NCBI GenBank assembly: GCA_947088345.1
Contig: CAMUGE010000002.1
Span: 62,001 to 126,000, forward strand
DNA from: an uncultured Roseburia sp.
GTDB taxonomy: Bacteria; Bacillota; Clostridia; Lachnospirales; Lachnospiraceae
Length of the DNA: 64,000 nt
Direction of reading: 5' to 3'
Shown here in pieces: positions 56,250 to 64,000 of the stretch; position 1 is the first letter of the stretch; each line of letters starts with the position of its first letter. A model generated the notes under the pieces. That model saw nothing but the letters and a program-made list of their open reading frames with translations, searched no databases and was not told the origin of the DNA. Position numbers and translations under genes: made by a program.

Positions 56250-56987
56250 ATGATAATAAATATCCACGCCGGACACAACCCTGACGGGAAAACTGCCTGC
56301 GGCGCAATCGGCTTTATCCAGGAATCAACAGAGGCACGAAAAGTAAAAGATGAAGTAATCAGCCGGCTGCGGCAGATGGGCCACACCGTCTACGACTGCA
56401 CCTGTGAAAACGGCGCCAGCCAGTCGGACGTACTTGTAAAAATCGTAAATGCCTGCAATGCACACACCGTAGATCTCGACGTATCCATCCACTTTAACGC
56501 CGGCGCAAAGGGATCTGCAAAAGACGGAAAAACAACCGGCACAGAGACGCTTGTATACAGCGAATCCGGCAGAGCGAAACCATATGCGCAAAATATCTGC
56601 AACGCGATCGCGTCGCTCGGATTTCGCAACCGCGGCGTAAAAACAAACAAAAATCTCTATTTTCTGCGCAAAACAAAAGCGCCGTCATTACTGATTGAAT
56701 GCTGTTTTGTCGACGACAGGGACGACGTAGCGCTCTACGACCATCAGAAGATTGCAGGCGCCATTGTATATGGAATAACAGGAAAAAACACATTGCAGTC
56801 CGGCAGCGCCGACACAGACGAAAAAAACGCAGAAGATGCATCGTCTGCTGCAGACGAAACCCCCACCGGAAACAAAAACGCAGTCTACCGCGTACAGGTC
56901 GGGGCATATTCCGCTTCGGACAACGCCAAAAATATGCAAAAAAGACTGATCGCAGCGGGATTTGATGCAATGGTTGTAAAATCATAA
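56250..56987 (+). CDS. N-acetylmuramoyl-L-alanine amidase with SPOR domain
   Basis: A 245-residue amidase_3 enzyme, cutting the bond between MurNAc and the stem peptide. INIHAGHNPDG holds the first zinc His; the Glu and His are seen in IQESTEARKV and VSIHFNAG; the catalytic Glu lies in SLLIECCFVDD. A Ser/Ala/Glu-rich linker (about 180-205) leads to a C-terminal SPOR domain (YRVQVGAYSASDNAKNMQKR) that binds glycan strands lacking peptides. ATG 56250 is chosen from GGAAGAAAGG upstream. There is no signal peptide, so release needs another route or lysis. It lies between two secreted pectinases. Confidence 0.92.
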   Translation: MIINIHAGHNPDGKTACGAIGFIQESTEARKVKDEVISRLRQMGHTVYDCTCENGASQSDVLVKIVNACNAHTVDLDVSIHFNAGAKGSAKDGKTTGTETLVYSESGRAKPYAQNICNAIASLGFRNRGVKTNKNLYFLRKTKAPSLLIECCFVDDRDDVALYDHQKIAGAIVYGITGKNTLQSGSADTDEKNAEDASSAADETPTGNKNAVYRVQVGAYSASDNAKNMQKRLIAAGFDAMVVKS

Positions 56988-56995
56988 TAAAAACA

Positions 56996-57020
56996 GGCGG
57001 ATTCGGAAACCGAATCCGCC
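56996..57020. terminator. Perfect stem-loop after the amidase gene
   Basis: An 11-bp stem GGCGGATTCGG/CCGAATCCGCC with loop AAA, nine bases after the stop codon. The T run (GTTTTTATT) is on the minus strand, not on the strand of the amidase gene. It may be a 3' protecting structure for the plus strand. Confidence 0.5.
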
Positions 57021-57102
57021 AAAGCAAAAGAAAACTATAGCAAATCTCATAAAAATATGTTATTTTTAAGGTAACAAATTTTATAAAAGAAAGGAGATCA
57101 AC

Positions 57103-60100
57103 ATGAAACACGCATTACACAGGAAAATGCTGTCCTTTGGGCTCGCCCTGCTGCTTGCCATGGGCAGTGTTTTCACGGCGCCGGCCACTGAAGTATCCGC
57201 AGCTGCGAGGGCGCCGTCCAAAATCAAGCTAAGCGTTTCCAAGCAAACCATTGGCGTGGGAGACAAATTTACGCTCAAAGTAAAATCCGTCACCCCAAAT
57301 ACAGCCTCCAAAAAGGTAAAATTTAAAAGCAGCAACAAAAAAGTCGCAACCGTGACAGGCAAAGGCGTAGTAAAAGGCGTCAATGCAGGCACCGCCAAAA
57401 TCACCGTTACTTCCGCCGCGAAAAAATCCGTAAAGGCGACATGCAAAGTTACTGTAGCCGCTATCGTCGTGAAAGACGCCGTAAAAGGCGTTTTGACAAT
57501 AGACGAAAACAAAAACATAACGCTAAAGCCCGCCATGAATCCCAAAAGCGTCAAGGTTTCGGGCTTTACCTATTCTATCAGCAACAAAAAAATTGCCACT
57601 GTTACAGCCAAGGGCAAGCTAACCGGCGTAAAATCCGGCAAGACCACCCTGACAATTAAAACAAAAAAGAAAAAGAAAGGCGACAAGGTCTATTCCTTAA
57701 AGCTTACTGTAGCAGTCAAAAGCAAATCAGATCAGCCAAACGACACGCAGACGCCGCCAAACGACACCGGAACTACCGAAACTCCGAGCGATACCGGCAG
57801 CACCGAAACACCCGGCGGTTCTGAAAACCCCGGCAATTCCGAAAACCCCGGCGGTTCTGAAAACCCCGGCAATTCCGAAAACCCCGGCAATTCCGAAAAC
57901 CCCGGCAATTCCGAAAACCCCGGCGGTTCTGAAAACCCCGGCGATACCGAGAATCCCGGCGATACCGAAAATCCCGGCGGCATTGATATGGGCGAGGACG
58001 ATCCGAATGCCATAAAGACATGGAAGTTTGATTTCGGTTCAGCAGAAGATGTTGCCGACGGTTATACGGCGGTGACGGCGGATAAAGATTTTTACGATCC
58101 CAAAAATACCGACGGATACGGCTTCCTTGGCATCAATCCGGATTCCTATCGGGCCAGCAACCGGTTTGACGGATTCGGCAATCAGCTCGGCCAGATACAG
58201 GACCTGCGCACCGGCGGCGGAAACGGCCTTTGTGATGCGATCGGATCGGTGGGCATACTCAACCGTGACGGCAGCCAGCCGGCAGAAAATAATCTTGATC
58301 CGCTCGGCGACGAATATTACCCGACGCGTTTTGCACTGAAAGTCAAAGACGATACCTATTACAGGGTAACAGCTGCAGTAACAACACTTGATCCTGCCAA
58401 AGACGCCGCCGCAACACTCTATACCGAGCGCAAGCACCCGCTTTATACGGACAAAAAGATTGCGGCCGGACAAACGGAAACAACGGTATTTACCATTCGC
58501 GTCACACCAATCTACTATGAAAAATCTGATCCGAAAGGACTGATCGCAGATGAAATGGTAAATGTCTGTGTGGCTGGCGACAACGCCGCGCTTGCAGCGC
58601 TGAAAATCGAACAGATTGAGAGCGCCCCGACACTTTGGGTACTCGGCGATTCCACCGTAACAGACGGGAATACCACGCTTCCGTTCTTCCGCCTCCAAAA
58701 TTATACCGGCGTCGGCACAGGACTTACAAAATACCTGCCAGAAAATATTGCAATGGTAAACGAAGGCGAGGGCGGACTTGCAGCCGGAGACAATAACCAC
58801 TTTAATGTCGTCAAAGACAGAATCAAAGAGGGCGACTTTATGTATGTCGAGTACGGCCACAACCACAACAGCACAGAAGAATACAAATCATGCCTTGACA
58901 AGTACTTTGACGTCTGTGAGAAAGCAAAAGCAAACCTGATTATCGTAAGTCCGATCGAACGCATCAATACATTTGCAGACAATGAATACAAACATTCTCT
59001 CGACAATTATGCAAGGACAGGAGAAGCGTATGTGAAAGAGAAGCTTGCCGCCGGCAAGACAAACATAGCCTTTGTCGATCTGAATAAGACAAGTTACGAA
59101 TTTTACAACCGGATCACAAAAGAAAACGGCGGAAATCCCGATATGATCAAGTTTTATTTCTGTACAAAACGGGAGGGCACTACCGACACAACCCATCCAA
59201 ACGACACCGGTGCGGAAAATCTGGCCTGGTGTTTCTTTGAAGCTGCCGCGGCAGTTACAGACGATACGCAGAAAGCAGTTCTTGGCGGACTTTTAACAGG
59301 GCTTCGCGATGAAAAACCAAACCTCGTTCCGGACTCCATTACCTCTTTAGGTTCTGCTCCAAACGACGCATGGCCCGTTTATCAGCTGCCGGTTGACGAA
59401 CAATATCCGGTAGCAATTAAAGACATTCAATTTGACAGCGACGGAAACCTCTCCTCTGTCAAAGTAATGGTACAGCAGGCCCAGACAGAAATGTCTTCTT
59501 ACGGGATCATTGCCGTTACCATCCGCGGCACGGACGGCGTAAAGGGAACGCTCTATGCGACAGACCAGGTAGATAATTCAACCGGATTCGGCGCGCAGAT
59601 CATAAAGAACTTCCGTGCGGTAAACGCCTCCGGAACAGCCATAGACAAACTTACGCTTGCCGCAGGCGACTCATACACTGCAGTTGTGTTAAAAGCCCAT
59701 AGAAACGAGCAGAACATACTGGAGCCTGACGACGGAAATATCCGGTATTCGGATGAATTTACGGCGGAAGACGTCTCAGAAGTCGATACATACCTCCTTC
59801 CGGGCGAAACCGGCGACATTGAGGACTTTAACCACTTTTCGCAGACGCAGCTTGACGGTTCCGGGAAATGGCTCTTTGGCGGCAGCAGCGACCGCGATAT
59901 CTCGCTCGGCAAAGACGCTGACGGAAGAACTTACACAAACCTGACTACGACAAATGCAAAAGGTTCCTGGTGTCTTGCCCGCGCTTTCGAGAATCTGACA
60001 AATGCAAGCGGTGAAAACATCGGAACCGGCAATACCGGCAGCTATATGATTGATGCGGATCTGAAATATATCTCGGGTTCCAATCTAAAATTCTCATTTG

Positions 60101-61539
60101 TTGAGAAAACGGCAAACCGCTTTCAATCTCCGTTTATCGAGGGAGCGATCTTAGACGCACTTGTAATCGGCTCGGGCGGCGCTTTAAGCTCACATGGAAC
60201 AGCGCTCGCATCAAAATTGAAGACTAACGAGTGGACGCATGTCAAGTATGTACTTCATATGGATTCCGGAACGGCAACCGTCACCGTGGGCAGCAATGCG
60301 CCGCAGACAGTTGAAGTACCTGAATTTGCCACACTTGAAAATGTAACTGTCAGCACGTTCCGCCACCTGGCCATCACACAGACGGCAAACCGGTCAATAT
60401 TTTCCGCACAGCTGTCCAATCTGACCGTAGCGAAACTTCGGGACACCAACGCAGAGGTCACAGTAACCGCCGAAGCAGACCTTACCGGCGATGCAAACGG
60501 CGCCGTAAAAATTAACGGCCAGGAAACGAATACTGCAAATGTCCCGCTCGCTTCCACCGTTACCGTAGAAGCTCTGCCGCAGGGCAATACCGCTTTCCTC
60601 GGCTGGTATATGGGCGATACGCAGTATTCGACCAAACCAAAAATATCATTCCGGGCCTATAAAAATATTGACCTGAAAGCAAAATTCCTGGTCGGGGTCA
60701 AGACAGACGTAACCATAAACTTTAAAGACAAGGACGGCGCTCCTGTCAGGGAACCTTTGACCATCTCCGCCTCGGAAGGCGTAGAACTGTACGAAGGGCA
60801 GGCATTTACGCTGGAAAATTCCTACAAGTCACAGTTACAAATTGCAGACGGCAGCCGGACAAAAGTCTACTTATACAACGAAACCGCCACCGGAAATACA
60901 TCCATAGCTTCACTCGGAACCAAAGGCAGCAATGAAATTAACCTGCGCTTTGATCTGGACGGCGTATACGATGAATTTGAAGACTTTGACAAAGAAACGC
61001 TAACGCCGGAACGATGGGGATTTACAGAGGGCTCCTCCGGAAATGTGGCGTTAAAAGAAAATGCTTTAGGCATCTTCCTGAATGCGGGCGTAAAAAAAGA
61101 ATCCCCCGATCACAAAACGCTCTCTTCCGCTATTGCATCGGCAAAGAAAATTACGATCCGCTATGAATGGCGATGCGATGCGGAATCCGGCAAAGGACGC
61201 TATTCTTTCTTCAATTTGAAAGATTCCGGCGGAAATATCATTTTCTCGCTTTACGGAAACGGCGCAAAAGGCGTAACTTTCGCCGCGAACGAAGCCGCGG
61301 GCGAGACAAGCATAAAAGTGGCAAACGCAGGCGAATGGATACGCGTCAAACTTGATCTTGATTTTGACACAAAAAAAATATCCGGCACGCTGCTTAACCT
61401 GGCAACAGGAACAGAAACGTCTCTTTCGGAGACTACTCTGACAAAAGCCGCAAACCTCGCAACCTTAAATGCCGAATACGGTTATTCCGCAGCTCCGCAG
61501 ATACTTGACAATTTCGGTATCCGCTACACAGCTGATTGA
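57103..61539 (+). CDS. Secreted rhamnogalacturonan acetylesterase-like SGNH protein, multidomain
   Basis: A 1478-residue secreted protein. Order: signal peptide (1 to about 33, ending SAAA), two Big_2-like Ig domains (about 36-205), a proline/glycine/glutamate linker (about 210-300) coded by tandem repeats, a binding domain opening TWKFDFGSAED (about 305-500) like the one in the lyase, and an SGNH esterase (about 510-720: VLGDSTVTDG with the nucleophile; YGHNHN; DTTHPNDTG with Asp and His), as in the CE12 family. After this come a laminin-G-like region (about 880-1120), an InlB-repeat-like domain (AFLGWYMGDTQYS), and a C-terminal domain. It would remove acetyl groups from rhamnogalacturonan-I. 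Positioned near the lyase on the other strand; a two-enzyme set. Confidence 0.88.
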   Translation: MKHALHRKMLSFGLALLLAMGSVFTAPATEVSAAARAPSKIKLSVSKQTIGVGDKFTLKVKSVTPNTASKKVKFKSSNKKVATVTGKGVVKGVNAGTAKITVTSAAKKSVKATCKVTVAAIVVKDAVKGVLTIDENKNITLKPAMNPKSVKVSGFTYSISNKKIATVTAKGKLTGVKSGKTTLTIKTKKKKKGDKVYSLKLTVAVKSKSDQPNDTQTPPNDTGTTETPSDTGSTETPGGSENPGNSENPGGSENPGNSENPGNSENPGNSENPGGSENPGDTENPGDTENPGGIDMGEDDPNAIKTWKFDFGSAEDVADGYTAVTADKDFYDPKNTDGYGFLGINPDSYRASNRFDGFGNQLGQIQDLRTGGGNGLCDAIGSVGILNRDGSQPAENNLDPLGDEYYPTRFALKVKDDTYYRVTAAVTTLDPAKDAAATLYTERKHPLYTDKKIAAGQTETTVFTIRVTPIYYEKSDPKGLIADEMVNVCVAGDNAALAALKIEQIESAPTLWVLGDSTVTDGNTTLPFFRLQNYTGVGTGLTKYLPENIAMVNEGEGGLAAGDNNHFNVVKDRIKEGDFMYVEYGHNHNSTEEYKSCLDKYFDVCEKAKANLIIVSPIERINTFADNEYKHSLDNYARTGEAYVKEKLAAGKTNIAFVDLNKTSYEFYNRITKENGGNPDMIKFYFCTKREGTTDTTHPNDTGAENLAWCFFEAAAAVTDDTQKAVLGGLLTGLRDEKPNLVPDSITSLGSAPNDAWPVYQLPVDEQYPVAIKDIQFDSDGNLSSVKVMVQQAQTEMSSYGIIAVTIRGTDGVKGTLYATDQVDNSTGFGAQIIKNFRAVNASGTAIDKLTLAAGDSYTAVVLKAHRNEQNILEPDDGNIRYSDEFTAEDVSEVDTYLLPGETGDIEDFNHFSQTQLDGSGKWLFGGSSDRDISLGKDADGRTYTNLTTTNAKGSWCLARAFENLTNASGENIGTGNTGSYMIDADLKYISGSNLKFSFVEKTANRFQSPFIEGAILDALVIGSGGALSSHGTALASKLKTNEWTHVKYVLHMDSGTATVTVGSNAPQTVEVPEFATLENVTVSTFRHLAITQTANRSIFSAQLSNLTVAKLRDTNAEVTVTAEADLTGDANGAVKINGQETNTANVPLASTVTVEALPQGNTAFLGWYMGDTQYSTKPKISFRAYKNIDLKAKFLVGVKTDVTINFKDKDGAPVREPLTISASEGVELYEGQAFTLENSYKSQLQIADGSRTKVYLYNETATGNTSIASLGTKGSNEINLRFDLDGVYDEFEDFDKETLTPERWGFTEGSSGNVALKENALGIFLNAGVKKESPDHKTLSSAIASAKKITIRYEWRCDAESGKGRYSFFNLKDSGGNIIFSLYGNGAKGVTFAANEAAGETSIKVANAGEWIRVKLDLDFDTKKISGTLLNLATGTETSLSETTLTKAANLATLNAEYGYSAAPQILDNFGIRYTAD
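57814..57975 (+). repeat. Nine 18-bp tandem repeats in the linker of the acetylesterase gene
   Basis: Nine in-frame units coding for Gly-(Gly/Asn/Asp)-(Ser/Thr)-Glu-Asn-Pro. Units are nearly identical in DNA and in frame, so copy number can change by slippage without breaking the protein, altering linker length. Confidence 0.9.
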
Positions 61540-61570
61540 TACCCTGTATGCAGGAATGAATTACGAAAAA

Positions 61571-61601
61571 GGGCTGCCGCAATTTTCATTTGCGGCAGCC
61601 C
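61571..61601 (+). terminator. Terminator of the acetylesterase gene
   Basis: A 12-bp perfect stem GGGCTGCCGCAA/TTGCGGCAGCCC with A5 before and T5 after, so it works in both directions. It separates the esterase gene from the small minus-strand gene. Confidence 0.9.
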
Positions 61602-61673
61602 TTTTTCTACTCTTTCAGCAAATTCCAGGTGAGCTGAAAAAACGCCTGCATTACAGCACAAATCTCATTGTTC

Positions 61674-61958
61674 TTATTGTCCATAGCGGCCCCCCGCAGC
61701 AATCATTTTTTCCATCTCCTGCATGATATCCGGCTTTCTCGTCTCTTTCTTTTTTTGCTCCGCCCTGTCTTCCGACTGCACATTCCTGTCCGGATTTTGA
61801 TTTTTATCACATTCGCCCGACAACGTTTCCGTGCATGAATTGTCTATCATTACTTTTGTCTGAAAAATTCCTTTCTTAATGCGCTCGGCCTCTTTTTTAC
61901 ACCGCTCCACCTTACTCATCTGCGACAGCCGAAATTCATTCATATCACCGATTACCAT
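61674..61958 (-). CDS. Small charged protein, unknown function
   Basis: A 94-residue soluble protein of two parts: a helical N-terminus (MNEFRLSQMSKVERCKKEAE, about 6-25) and a Lys/Glu/Asp-rich, probably disordered C-terminus ending AAGGRYGQ. AGGAGGAAAAT precedes the ATG directly, which supports a real gene. It has no recognised domain. Monocistronic, convergent with the esterase gene. Confidence 0.6.
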   Translation of the reverse strand: MVIGDMNEFRLSQMSKVERCKKEAERIKKGIFQTKVMIDNSCTETLSGECDKNQNPDRNVQSEDRAEQKKKETRKPDIMQEMEKMIAAGGRYGQ

Positions 61959-62188
61959 ATTTTCCTCCTGCCCTGTGTGATTTTTGCTCCAGATTTTTGT
62001 TCTGATTTAGTTATCGGTTTTTCTCTGTGATTACTAAGAGGAAACGAATAACTATTTGCTACAATTTTACAGCAAAAATAATTCGATTCACAACGTCCTC
62101 TTATCGTAAAACACATGATTTTCCGATATAATATAAGATAAGATATAGAAACGCAGCTAACACAATCATCTGGAAACAGGAAGAAAAA

Positions 62189-63577
62189 ATGCCGAATTAT
62201 GCAGGATACTATAACCTCATATACGTTACCGTACCAATCGCAGAAATCGCTCTCGCAGGATATTGTTTGAAACGGCTCCTAAATCCGTTTATGCAAAATA
62301 AGCACGGAACACTTGCCGCCGGAACCGTATATTCTCTCACGATGCTGCTATTTTATTTTTCGCCCCTGCCATTTGATCATTTTATGTCCTATTGGTTTGG
62401 AGTCTTTTTCGCTTTCCTTGTAATGTGCCTGTCTGACCGAAAAAATTATGAACAAAAAGTATTCCTTGCAGTAACATTTTTTGCTCTGCGCGGATTCACC
62501 TTTTCAATGGCAGAAATTTTGTACGACAGGATATACTGTTTTGCAGAAAACACAGACTATATGGCGGCTCGTCCGGCAATGTTTTTCCCCCTGTACATTG
62601 GGATGTGCTTACTTTATCTTCTGGCAGGATTTGTATTTACCATGACCGGCATTCGGTGTATTTTAAAACATTACACAAAAAAACAGACGCCTATGTCAAA
62701 AAAAGAGGTTCTGGTACTGATGATTCCCTCCTTGATGGGAATCGTCGGATATGAAATTATAGGGTGCTACCGTAACTTTTATATCGGCGAGACAGGACAG
62801 ATCTCGGTTTTCTATGACGTTTTGTCACTGCTTTATTACGCGGTGGCAGTGATAACGATTGTGGTCATGATTTTGCTCTATCAAAGCATCCGGGCAGGAC
62901 AGGAAGATAAACTGCAGAATGAACTGCTTGCCATGCAGCTTGCGAATGTCAGGCATCATATTAAAAAAGCAGAATTTTACTATCAGAATATCCGCAGCGT
63001 CAGGCACGATATGGCCAATCATATGATCACACTGGAACGGCTCTATGCAAGAAACCAGACAGCAGAAACGAACGCATACCGCGAAAAACTGTTCACATTA
63101 CTTGAGGAAGCGACAAGTCAGATTAACAGCGGCAACCCCATAACCGATGTCATTTTGCAGGAAACACGAAGCGAATCAAAAAAAAGGCATATCCGCCTTG
63201 ACCTGGATTTCCATTATCCTGCAAACACAAATGTGGATGCATTTGACCTCAGTGTAATCTTAAACAATGCGCTGCAGAACGCGCTGGAATATGCCGAAGG
63301 AGATGAAAAATATGTTTCCGTTCTCTCTTACCGCAGGGACAACGCATACATGATTGAAATCGGCAACAGTTTTCACGGCAGCTTACAATGGGATACCCAA
63401 AGCGGACTTCCTGTGACCTCAAAGGAAAAATCAAATGGACATGGATATGGTCTGTCTAACATTAGAAAGGTTGCGAAAAAGTATGCCGGCGATATCGCCG
63501 TTGATTTAAAAGACGCAACATTTTTACTTAGTATTTTATTGATGACCGAATCTCAAAAAACAGATAGCAACTATTGA
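62189..63577 (+). CDS. GHKL sensor histidine kinase, AgrC-like
   Basis: A 462-residue sensor kinase with an N-terminal membrane region of six or seven helices (about 8-235) and a GHKL kinase domain. H-box: IRSVRHDMANHMITLERL (phospho-acceptor His near 275). N-box: VILNNALQNALEYAEGD. G-box: GHGYGLSNIRKVAKKYAG. This layout is that of peptide-sensing kinases of the AgrC/ComD/VirS class (HPK10). No response regulator is visible next to it within the window. Confidence 0.9.
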   Translation: MPNYAGYYNLIYVTVPIAEIALAGYCLKRLLNPFMQNKHGTLAAGTVYSLTMLLFYFSPLPFDHFMSYWFGVFFAFLVMCLSDRKNYEQKVFLAVTFFALRGFTFSMAEILYDRIYCFAENTDYMAARPAMFFPLYIGMCLLYLLAGFVFTMTGIRCILKHYTKKQTPMSKKEVLVLMIPSLMGIVGYEIIGCYRNFYIGETGQISVFYDVLSLLYYAVAVITIVVMILLYQSIRAGQEDKLQNELLAMQLANVRHHIKKAEFYYQNIRSVRHDMANHMITLERLYARNQTAETNAYREKLFTLLEEATSQINSGNPITDVILQETRSESKKRHIRLDLDFHYPANTNVDAFDLSVILNNALQNALEYAEGDEKYVSVLSYRRDNAYMIEIGNSFHGSLQWDTQSGLPVTSKEKSNGHGYGLSNIRKVAKKYAGDIAVDLKDATFLLSILLMTESQKTDSNY

Positions 63578-63686
63578 TCTGACCTTACAGCAGGGTAAAA
63601 AGCTTCCAAAACAGCAGGGAAGCGTCACCAGATACGCAGCAGAATCATAATATAAAATCAAGTGGATCTTTCTTAAAGGAAAAATT

Positions 63687-64000
63687 ATGGCATATACAGA
63701 TTTGGAACCGATCACAGGTACAATAATCAGCGTTACAAACGGCAGCGACTGCTGCAGCCAGATGATGTCTGTAAACACAAATAACGGCATTGTCAATTTT
63801 ATGATTACTCCTGATACGCATGTAATAGAGAACAGGCGGCTTCGTCCCGGTCTTTTCGTCGCGGCATTTTATGACCGCACACTGCCTGTCCCGCTGATTT
63901 TCCCGCCGCAATACCAGGCTCAGATTGTCACCGTTCTGATGCGAAACGAACAGGTCATGATCGGCGAATTTGACCGAAACCTGATCGCACGCGATAATTC
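63687..64000 (+). CDS. Unidentified protein, cut by the window edge
   Basis: Open from ATG 63687 (after AAAGGAAAAATT) to the end of the window, 104 codons without stop. The translation begins MAYTDLEPITGTIISVTNGS and has VNFMITPDTHVIE, RLRPGLFVAAFYD, and QAQIVTVLMRNEQVMIGEFD. The alternation of short hydrophobic segments suggests a beta-rich domain of the OB or S1-like kind. No family is recognised. Confidence 0.6.
   Translation, partial: MAYTDLEPITGTIISVTNGSDCCSQMMSVNTNNGIVNFMITPDTHVIENRRLRPGLFVAAFYDRTLPVPLIFPPQYQAQIVTVLMRNEQVMIGEFDRNLIARDN

Noticed and set aside
56494..57111. 205-codon minus-strand ORF opposite the amidase
   Set aside because: Arg/Cys/Phe-rich shadow of the amidase codons with no ribosome site.
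57814..57975. CRISPR array
   Set aside because: The repeats are contiguous 18-bp coding units without spacers. No CRISPR array or cas gene was found anywhere in the window.

Overview
The window looks like a chromosomal segment of a low-to-moderate-GC Firmicute of the class Clostridia, most likely a gut Lachnospiraceae. This rests on the gene families and orders: a type III glutamine synthetase beside an ammonium transporter, uvrC-hprK-peptidase-murB-rapZ-whiA in one run, AGGAGG ribosome sites throughout, a CIRCE site before clpB, and large secreted pectinases built from Ig-like, FIVAR and leucine-rich modules. Taxonomy is inferred, not searched.

Layout. 0-2.7 kb: a 2-isopropylmalate synthase that carries an AraC-type DNA-binding domain at its C-terminus, then a GNAT acetyltransferase. 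2.7-7.4 kb: an XRE regulator and a compact four-gene cluster: a serine recombinase split by one in-frame amber codon, a stand-alone copy of the recombinase's own C-terminal domain, and two ParB-like proteins, all behind a leader with several hairpins. 7.6-9.4 kb: a chemoreceptor. 9.7-13.1 kb: a GntR(YtrA-type)-controlled operon of two ABC ATPases and two membrane subunits, with a perfect 19-bp inverted repeat over the promoter. 13.3-18.2 kb: an HD-GYP-like protein without its catalytic residues, two paralogous XRE regulators, tRNA-Phe, a small membrane protein, a zinc-ribbon protein, a candidate small RNA and an iron-type alcohol dehydrogenase.

18.2-24.3 kb is the most irregular stretch. It holds debris of a conjugative element (C-terminal pieces of a tyrosine recombinase, a probable VirD4-like protein and a probable repressor), a likely type I toxin-antitoxin locus (30-residue holin-like toxin with a convergent antisense RNA), heat-shock clpB, and a family of structured repeats whose stems covary between copies and which sit at gene boundaries. 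24.3-28.2 kb: small membrane proteins, tex and a DUF1266-like gene.

28.3-49.1 kb is mostly leftward housekeeping: an Amt-PII fusion, glutamine synthetase III, class II aldolase, a lipid kinase, whiA, rapZ, murB, an M18 peptidase, hprK, uvrC and ftsH; then pyrG (rightward); then a phospholipid block (psd, pssA, a YbhN-like flippase, a PAP2 phosphatase). 49.3-61.6 kb is a secreted rhamnogalacturonan-I module: a 2146-residue family-11-like lyase on the minus strand and a 1478-residue acetylesterase-like protein on the plus strand, with an amidase between them. The window ends with a GHKL histidine kinase and the start of an unidentified gene.

The strongest candidates for undescribed biology are the LeuA-AraC fusion, the recombinase/ParB-like cluster with its duplicated private domain, the covarying interspersed hairpins at 18.3-23.8 kb, and the type I toxin-antitoxin pair.
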